A stretch of 64,000 nucleotides of DNA, taken from positions 5,668,990 through 5,732,989 of the forward strand of contig NC_087387.1 in assembly GCF_963675165.1 (NCBI RefSeq). The letters run 5' to 3'. Positions 56,366 through 64,000 of the stretch are shown here, one piece after another. The translations under genes and the position numbers were made by a program. The stretch comes from Halichondria panicea (lineage: Eukaryota > Porifera > Demospongiae > Suberitida > Halichondriidae). How positions within the stretch are numbered: position 1 is the stretch's first letter; each line of letters opens with the position of its first letter. The notes under the pieces were generated by a model. The model ran no database searches, was not told the DNA's origin, and was given only the letters and a program-made list of their open reading frames with translations.

Positions 56366-57990
56366 GATTCCCTTTCTTTTTCAGTACAAGTGGAACGTCA
56401 AGAGGCAGTGCAGAAGTTCAAGAAGAGAAGACAGGACTAATCAGATATCTTCTCGAATATCTCTGGACTAATAATTATATAGGTAATGAGTAATAATTAT
56501 TGCTTGATATGTTGAATTTGTGAATCAGTATTAATTAAATGACAGCCATTTTAATTAAGAGCATAATATATAGCCAGCATATAGCATGCTTGTCAGAGAA
56601 AGGGAGCTAGAGCTGAACAGCTGTGTGAAGAAAAGCAACACCTCAGGCTCTGGAAAAGCCTGCACTCATCACCCAGTGATTTTAGGCGCAGCACGGTTTC
56701 TTAACCACGCCTATCTATTATTAATTTTGGCCACAACGCAATTGCTGAGTCATTAAAGATGGCGGAATTGTCTAGGTAAGAGAAAAATTGTCTAGGTAAG
56801 AGAAATAGAGACTGAGAGGTCATCTGCCTCTTGGAAGCAATCGCAAATCTGAAGAAGCGCTTTGTAATCCAGGTTGTAGTCGTTTGGAAACCCTGTGCAG
56901 AATGTCCTGGAGAGGGCTGTACTTGGAGTACTGAATGCTGGGCAAGAAACTTACTTACTCACTTACTCCACTCACTTACTTACTTAGTCAGTCAGACGAC
57001 GAGCGGTGAAACGTCGAGATAGTGCAATTTTTAAAATGACAATATTCATACATTTAAAATGTTCATGGATTATGAAATGAGAGATACAAAGAGAGAAAAG
57101 GCTAAATAAACTATCTGTCTAGCCAGTTTCTTGATGTGGCCTTTCCCTGCAGAGATAGAACAGTTTGAACTCGAGTCAAAATAAGTGAAATATTACTAAA
57201 CACGGGCAAACCCACTGCCAATCCTATGTAAAACCTACTGGTTTTACTAATGCTAAAATTGTATACATATATACTCCGAGTATAATATCAGGGCCTATAA
57301 TTTATATTATACATGCATGATACAATAAACATAATATAAGTGTCTGGAGTTGAGTTGATTTCACACACATAAAATATAGATGCAGGAAAACATACAGGTT
57401 GTATAATACACATATAAACATACGGAACATACGTCGGAATGATAAGGTCTATATATAGTCTTAGTCTAAGAGAGTCAACGATGAATTCCAGGTCATGTAA
57501 ATAAATATTGAGGATGCAAAAGATGTATGGTTAAAAATAAAGCCTGGTGATTTGTCATATAAAGTGATTTGTCATCACATAACTATATACACTGCACGTG
57601 AAAGCTAGTACAGAACCTTTGACAGTAAGACACACAATACAACAGAAATAACGGTATCAGATATGTGCAGCATCCCATCTGACTGGCACCTTCTATTGAT
57701 CCACCTACATCCATGGTTGAGGCTTCAGTGTTGTCTACAGTAGGTATAGATCTGTCATGCATATAATATTATAGCTATAACCAATTATTCTCATAGCATG
57801 CATGCAGAAGCACTGTGAATCACATAAGATTAAACTCTTTATTCCACCCATGCGTTAAAAGAACGTTGCATGCGTATAATAATATTGTACATGTATGTAT
57901 ACTATATAATTATGCTGGTTATAATTATAAGGTTGCATGCACACACTGATATACTATACCGTTGTTGTTGAGCTCTTCTCCGTTGTATGC
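56366..57990. other. No gene recognised
   Basis: Includes ACTTACT-type short repeats near 56950-56990. Nothing coding is supported. Confidence 0.4.
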
Positions 57991-58003
57991 AACAGTCTAT
58001 ATA

Positions 58004-58719
58004 CAGTGCCTTCAGCTTTGAGAGTAAATTTAACCACAGAGTGAGTAGTTGTACTTAAATGTATCTCAAGATTGGAACATTTCTAAGAAATTGTGCTGAT
58101 ACCATTGTGTAGGTGAATAAATAAGCTACAACCTTATTTGAAAATATTTCCCCAAAAGTTGTTGTAGTGGGAAATCATTTTAGGTAAAAATGGGGGTGAT
58201 CGTAAAATATATGTGTAATATGAAATATCTCTGGAACTAAAGTATTGCTGGACAACTTTTTTGTATCAAAAGATCGAAAATTTATTAACAATTAATGTGC
58301 AAAAACAATTAGACCTTAGCCGACAAATTTGCTGAGTTCCATCGCTAAGCGAAAAGGCACCTAAAATATCCCATAATTGATATTAATCAGTATGTGTACT
58401 TATGTAAGCTATACGTAACCATGCATATGTTAGCTAAACTATTCAGGAATGTTGTGCCAAAGTTCCATACCTTAGCCGAAAACAATTGGTCTTTTCCATC
58501 GCTAAGCGATTGTCCACTATTGAAAAATGTTGGTGTTTTATAAACCACCACATACCCACCACCTTTGGTTGCCATGGAAATATTTTTGTATATGTTTTAG
58601 ATAATTTGTTCACCAACACAATGGTATCATCATATTTTCTTTAAAATGTTCCAATCTACATTTATGTATACTAACATGTACCAAATTGCGTTTATTTACT
58701 CTATAGACTAAAGGCACTG
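58004..58719. mobile_element. 716-bp TA-flanked TIR element
   Basis: CAGTGCCTTCAGCTTTGAGA and the inverse ...AAGGCACTG have TA on both sides. Sub-terminal inverted stretches (GATTGGAACATTT against AAATGTTCCAATC; ATACCATTGTGT against ACACAATGGTAT) support a fold-back structure. No transposase. Confidence 0.75.
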
Positions 58720-58889
58720 TAATATAATTATAGCTTCCAGCTTTGCTTTGAACCTGCATGTGACTACCTATAAATTATGTGCAGTAGATTCTTGTTGAAA
58801 GTGATTTAAACTATGAACACAGAAGATTCGTAACAGTTGTGTATAACAAAGTGTTAAGTTCGTTTGTGTATACTGTTGTGTGATTCTAG

Positions 58890-59260
58890 TGGTTCGTGTT
58901 TCGATCCTTGTGATGCACATTTCCGTTGCATTAATTGCATGTACTACTATAATTATTATAGATACTTATTGCTTGTTGTGGTCAGACGTCAAAGCATTGC
59001 ACTACTGTTGTAAAAGTGCCTCACCCTGCGTGATATCAACAGGATGTGATCTGGACGATATTGATATTACCCAGGATGCCGATTGATTCAACCTAAAGCA
59101 CCACCCACCACCTATTAGCTTGCATTACTTTTACTGATAAGAAACTAGAGATAAGAAACTAGAGTGCAGCGAAGCCGGGTAAAATCATGCAATCTGATTG
59201 GTCCAAAAGGTAATCCTGATAATTACATCAGCAGTACAATAATTGTACCCATGCAGTAGC
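58890..59260. repeat. Dispersed duplicate, copy 1
   Basis: Shares GATGCACATTTC, CTTGTTGTGGTCAGACGTCA, GATGTG.TCTGGACGATATT and ATTGGTCCA.AAGGTAA with 62320-62760. No coding signal. Confidence 0.7.
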
Positions 59261-59283
59261 AATAAAAAGTGAGTAGCTACTTT

Positions 59284-59500
59284 AAGGTGACATAACACAG
59301 GTAGATTTGTTTGTGATTTCACTGTTTAGCACATTACATTTTAATTCTTGCTCAAGTAATTGTGAAATTATCATAGCGTTTCTTATTACTCGCAAGTGGT
59401 TTCATCAATTATCTGCGAGAACAGATTTTTGCGATCTTACTCTCATTCGCAGAATAGCAGAAATTAATACTCTCGAAAATAAGGTAGCGTCATACTCGAA
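59284..59500. mobile_element. Diverged CCTTAAGGTGACA MITE
   Basis: TTAAGGTGACATAACACAGG at the left; TTACTCTCATTCGCAGAATA and AGCAGAAATTAATACTC inside match the inverse of 22741-22944. The right end is eroded. Confidence 0.65.
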
Positions 59501-59865
59501 GCAATATGAGCCAGAAACTTGGATTAAGTCCAACTTTAAGTGCCTGATGGTTGCTACACTTTCCGCCTAATTGGTTCCTTTGACTCTCTTCATATAATGT
59601 AGCAGGTATAATAGCAATGATAGGTTTAAAGCACTATATACTAAATTATTGCGGTTTAAGAATGTATTACAAGAGAGAAAACACGAGAAAAACAATAAAT
59701 GCTCAGGAATGCAACAAAAGTGCTGATTCAGCGGGTTAAAGCAAGGTTGAAGGCAAATTCGCGGCCAACACTGTTAGCATAGCATGTTTCACCGTGGTTT
59801 AAATTAATTTTGACCAACCTTCTCTGGGCCAGCTCAATGGTTTGCAATGCCGCACAAAGTTTCTA

Positions 59866-59955
59866 TTCAGCCCCTCCCCCTACAAGAGTTAAACATCGTC
59901 CTGTTGTCACATGCACAAAAATTGGGCCCATATGCGCAATGAAGTGTGAACTGTC
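59866..59955 (+). pseudogene. C-terminal tail fragment of the beta-helix family
   Basis: CCCCTCCCCCTACAAGAGTT through ATGCGCAATGAAGTGTGAACTG matches the last 25 codons and stop of gene A (PPPTRVNRR...IRNEV), with small indels. The opposite-strand copy at 60546 lies close by. Confidence 0.75.
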
Positions 59956-60019
59956 TTAGCTATAATTATGTATAATTATGGCATACCCTAAACTTGTGTA
60001 GGTAATTTGCATTTGCAAA

Positions 60020-60130
60020 CTCTTAATTTTTCCCCCCACATGCAATATCTATATGGCATGAACTGTACCACTCAAATTGCAGGAAAACACATCAACTTGG
60101 TCATTTAAGAAAACTCTCTGTTACTTACAT
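60020..60130 (+). mobile_element. Possible LINE 3' remnant
   Basis: CATGCAATATCTATATGGCA and ACTTGGTCATTTAAGAAAAC recall the 3' coding end of the LINE (HAITIWNRLV...SFKSHLY). Very diverged. Confidence 0.3.
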
Positions 60131-60545
60131 TATAATTGTGCTATAGTCCTTAGTAATAATTATGTAAGTACACCTGACATGCATCTTCTTACTGGCCCTG
60201 TGTAAATTAAGATAATGCTATAATTATATCAATAGAATGATGTGCACGAGGATAATGCAATAATGCTCTCGGTTGAGTAATGCACGCGCATATAGTGAGA
60301 TATAACCTTCGTTAAATCTTCAAACCCCTGTCTGTGTTAATAATGCATGGTCAGCAATCAAATATTCAGTACAAAGGACACACTTAATCACTCAATTAAT
60401 GTCTGTAAGCTATCTCTCTAAAAATTAACACAAAGCAATCAAAATTGATATAAAAACACTAATAATTATTTCTTATGAATCAGATTCATTGTCCATACAA
60501 ACACATAGGAGTATACTACAATGTATAAGCTAATAAGACAGTACA

Positions 60546-61532
60546 CACTTCATTGCGTATATCTGATTTCTGTGTGTGTAACAGGACGATGGTTGACTTT
60601 TGTAGGGGGAGGGGCTGGTCTGTAGTCCTCTGTGGTGACGGGAGCTAGTTCATCCATGTAGGATAGTCTCAGCTGGTCCGGCCTCGTGGCTGGTCTGATG
60701 ATGGGAGGAGTGATGTAACGATCAGGGTCAGCTTCTTCCACAGCTCCATCAGTGTAAGGTGGGTTCAAGGCGTCTCTTTGTTCATAGTCGTCTACTACTT
60801 CGAGTAATTCATCTTCATAATTTTCATTGGCTACCAGCTGATACATTTCTCGACCATTGTTGGCTCGTCTCTCTGCAGCACCAGCTCTTAAGTTCCTTAA
60901 GATGTCCTCTATCCTCAGCCATGTGTTACTCTTCTTGAGTACAAATTGGTAAAAATGATAGCAGAGTGTTATCACAAATAGAGTGAATGATATAGCCATC
61001 GATGTATTGGCTAGTGTTGACTGATTTTTCGTGGTATCTTTGACAGTGAAGGCGCCATTTGATAGAATAGCAACATTGAGCAGATAGAGAGTTTTGAGGG
61101 AACCACAGATTCTGAATGTATTTTTGTACCAATGAGTAGTTTCCATCCAATCAGTCCAACTGATAGAACCCCAGATGATAGAATATGGAATGACGTGTTT
61201 GAAGTCATGGAAACTACTAGATTATGGAGGATCAGAGCAAAGAGGAGCAGTCCCACCCAGTAGCGATGCTTGGGAGTGAATGGAGCATGGTATGTATCCA
61301 TGAAGCCAATGTATTTTGTGTTCTTGGTCCATTTCATAACTTTTTAAACCATTGTAAAAAGAGCAGTATAGTGAAAAACCACCCGCAATGAGGATTATGG
61401 CAGCAGCAACAAACCGAGAGATGTGTTTGGTAGTGAAGTATTGCACATTGCCATCATACAACCAAACAGTATTGGTTGAACCGTCAGGATAATCCAAGAC
61501 CCTATTTTGTAGTGCAGCAATGATAAACTTTA
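60546..61532 (-). pseudogene. C-terminal membrane part of the beta-helix family (copy E)
   Basis: Three overlapping frames together cover gene A from the ALQNRVLDYPD region to the tail: VWLYDGNVQYF (61497-61222 frame), FTPKHRYWVGLLLFAL (61337-61011), then LYLLNVAIL, LSFTLFVI-like and PATRPDQLRL (61146-60550). At least two frameshifts and a 2-bp loss just before the end. The N-terminal signal, beta-helix and first membrane segments are missing. Confidence 0.85.
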
Positions 61533-61539
61533 GGTGAAA

Positions 61540-62310
61540 GTCTGCACTGCGTAGGCATCCTGTGGCTTAATGTTGCCGAAACTGAATTCTGTTCATGAGA
61601 TAAAGCTTTCAAGCCATATAGATTCAGTCATTGTTGAGCTTCTTTGGACTTTACTATCCCAGCGCTTAGGAGCAGCAACGTATTAACCATGAAAATCCGG
61701 CGCAGGAAACAGGACATATATAGCCTCCAAATCCAGGAGTCCCTGTGTGGACAGTTGGCATTTATATATCCATGCATGCATGCCTTCTTTTTTATACGCC
61801 CTTGGTAATGAGTACTGAGATTTTATCTCCCTCCCTTATGCATTATCATCAGTTAGTGTAGCCCTGACAGTGAAACTGTGCTCCTTTTTGAAATTTTGTT
61901 TAGGAAACGTATATTATCAAATTTTCAATCCACTTACATGATTGTACAATTCATGCAATATGCATGCACGTCCCCTAATAATGTCTTCTATGTTGTCAGA
62001 CAACTGAACCCCTTCAAGTATAATTATAATAATAAAAGTGGCTAAAAAGCTACTAACAGAAGTAGTACAATTATTATGGTCAAATGCTAGCTCTCGGGTA
62101 CAGATCGACAAAATAATGGAACTGCATGTGTGGTAAATATAGCAAGGAAAAATGTCTTGAAGAAAGGTGTTAGTTCTGTTGTTGGCATTGTTGTTGGTGG
62201 TGTTTCATGACCTAGTTCACTGCCTGCATGTGCATGCAATTTATTAGTAGAATCCGGCCACCCTGACAAAATTATATCTCCGCCAAAGCTTGTGAATCAC
62301 ATTTTCTAGT
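61540..62310. other. No gene recognised
   Basis: Stops in all frames; no family similarity seen. Confidence 0.4.
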
Positions 62311-62319
62311 GGTTTGAGA

Positions 62320-62760
62320 GATGCACATTTCACAGTATACTTGCTTGTTGTGGTCAGACGTCAAGTCAAAGCATTAATTAATTGCACTACTGTTGTAAAA
62401 ATGCCTTCGTGATATCAATAGGATGTGGTCTGGACGATATTAAGCCAATCGAGGTCCAGGTTGTTGAGGGACACCTAGAACGTAACTAAAATTATTCAAC
62501 CTTTTTACTTTCACTTATTTTGTAGCACAACTAATTCATCATTATAAATTATATAAAAGTCATGGTTTTAATTTATGTACTCAGTAATAATTAAAAAAAA
62601 AGTTTAGTGGAAAAAAAGAAGGTCTACATGGACTATAATTATTGATATTACCCAGGATACAGACGAAAGCATGCACCACCCATGCACCAGCCTATATATT
62701 CCGAGTATAAAATCCTGCAATCTCATTGGTCCATAAGGTAACCCTGAAATACACATGTAG
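62320..62760. repeat. Dispersed duplicate, copy 2
   Basis: Pairs with 58890-59260 with several indels. Confidence 0.7.
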
Positions 62761-62831
62761 CACAATGTTATTACGTCATGCTCTCGTGCACAAGTAATAA
62801 ACCTATACGTATGTGTACTGTATAGAATAAA

Positions 62832-63014
62832 TTATTATTACGTGGGTGAAAAACGTTTTAACTTTGCGAATGAGCCAAATCTTGACCCTTTGCGATTTAA
62901 CTATTGCGTTCTGGCAAGTAATAATTTAGGTTTGCGGATTTTATTGTTGCGAATTGATCAACCCTCGCAAAATTCGCAAATGTTTGATGCTCGCAAAACA
63001 TTCTAGTAATACGG
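62832..63014. mobile_element. MITE (CCGTATTACTA family)
   Basis: Right end TAGTAATACGG then TA; interior TTTGCGAATGAGCCAAATC matches 816-1022 in the same orientation. The left end is eroded. Confidence 0.65.
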
Positions 63015-63119
63015 TACAGTATACCTATATATGGATCAAGTATACTGTATCTCTAACTAGCTTAGTCTATAGCTTGCGGAAGCAAAACCCAATAATAGGG
63101 TTTGTAATTTCCGTACAAA

Positions 63120-63345
63120 GTGGCACTCTAAGTGGCTGATAGTGTTTGTAGTAAGTTATGAAACCATACATGCATGCAGCTGCACCGCTAGCTAAAATAG
63201 ATTTGTTATGTGGTTTCAAATTGATCCCGCATAACCACTAACCACTTATCAATGTAAACAGCCACTTAGACCGTATAGCCTCCTTCATGCACTGGCCTTC
63301 ACAAGACACTGCACAAGTAGCTCATGTGTAATTTTCCGAGATGAA
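63120..63345 (+). repeat. Copy of the gene A/B 5' flank
   Basis: GCTAGCTAAAATAGATTTG, ATGTGGTTTCA, ACCACTTATCAATGTAAACA and AAGTAGCTCATGTGTAATTT match 16545-16700 and 34793-34945. No beta-helix start follows before the window ends. Further on, 63636-63668 matches the site of the 46-bp hairpins but is empty. Confidence 0.75.
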
Positions 63346-64000
63346 ACAGCTGGCTTGTGAGACTATATGTCTATAGCTACAGCTATACTATATAGCTGAA
63401 TGCATGCTTAAGCCTCCCAAATCACTATTTTAACCTCAGTTTCTAACGCCAGTAGCTACTGCATTTAGCCACTTGTCCGTTGTCAAGGTGAACATGCAGG
63501 AAGAAACAGGCTTCAAAACTTCAGTCAAAACCATCAAAGCTTCTGTCTGAGAGGGGGGTGTAATTGAACCCAAAGAACTCCCTCTACATCTGCCACTGAC
63601 ACAGCGTGGGTTGATAATTAGTGTTCAAAATGCTAGAGCTGCACTGCGCCTGTCGTACCTCCTCTGGTGTGTGAATGTTAGGTTTCTTCTCTCACCACAC
63701 GGGTGTTTTTATTCTATGCTTTGGCCTGACAATGTGTGGACCTTAGGTTTCTTTCCTCACCACATGGTTTTGAGGTCCGACACGAGTGCCTCGATTATAG
63801 GCTAAAATTGAGTTAATGGGTGCATGGGCCTATTTATATAGCTATTATTTAGAAAATGCTTGTCACAAATGGTGCAATCTGATTGGTTACTTGGAGGTCC
63901 TCTATTTCTCATAGAGACCTCTCAGTCATTCAGAGGTCTTCTATGGAGGTCCATTATAAATTATGTTCACTACATGCATTTAACATTTTTTACATGATAC

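Noticed and set aside
59307-59570. 87-residue ORF
   Set aside because: It lies in a diverged CCTTAAGGTGACA MITE.

Overview
The window looks like eukaryotic nuclear DNA from an early-branching marine animal, most likely a demosponge. It is AT-rich, has GT/AG introns, a non-LTR retrotransposon, many terminal-inverted-repeat elements, and a large single-exon family of secreted beta-helix plus multi-pass membrane proteins of a kind I know from sponge and cnidarian gene sets. The organism call is inference. I see no rRNA, tRNA or CRISPR array.

Layout. (1) 1-1980: minisatellite, a TA-flanked MITE and two small TAGCCTC-type elements. (2) 1985-10280: wreck of one beta-helix/membrane gene (copy C), split by a 5.1-kb element (itself carrying a 1.36-kb element that carries a poly(A) retrocopy) and by a solo-LTR-like insertion that holds a 744-bp element. 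(3) About 10410-26700 and about 27640-45340: two copies of a ~17-kb tandem segmental duplication. Each has a plus-strand beta-helix/membrane gene (A intact at 17219-21577; B frameshifted at 35239-40057) and a convergent minus-strand multi-exon gene for a small secreted cysteine-rich protein (22007-24152 and 40477-42417). (4) 26700-27480: loose fragments of the beta-helix family. (5) 45300-54770: minus-strand cluster of more secreted cysteine-rich genes (TIL-like and VWC-like exons), one broken by stops and holding a LINE in an intron. (6) 54770-64000: repeat-rich, with another decayed C-terminal copy of the membrane family on the minus strand (60546-61532).

The most informative feature is the pair of ~17-kb blocks. 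Because they are paralogous, each insertion in one block can be read against an empty site in the other. This exposes a family of mobile elements with TAGCCTC termini and exact 9-bp target duplications. Members range from 46-bp near-perfect hairpins to 1-5 kb elements carrying host-like cargo, including a RecQ-like helicase fragment and an ORF resembling the N-terminal half of a DUF3504/tyrosine-recombinase domain. I see no transposase in the window.

The blocks also suggest partly reciprocal decay: the membrane gene is intact in block 1 and broken in block 2, while the secreted gene carries two frameshifts in block 1 that block 2 lacks (block 2 has one of its own in another exon).
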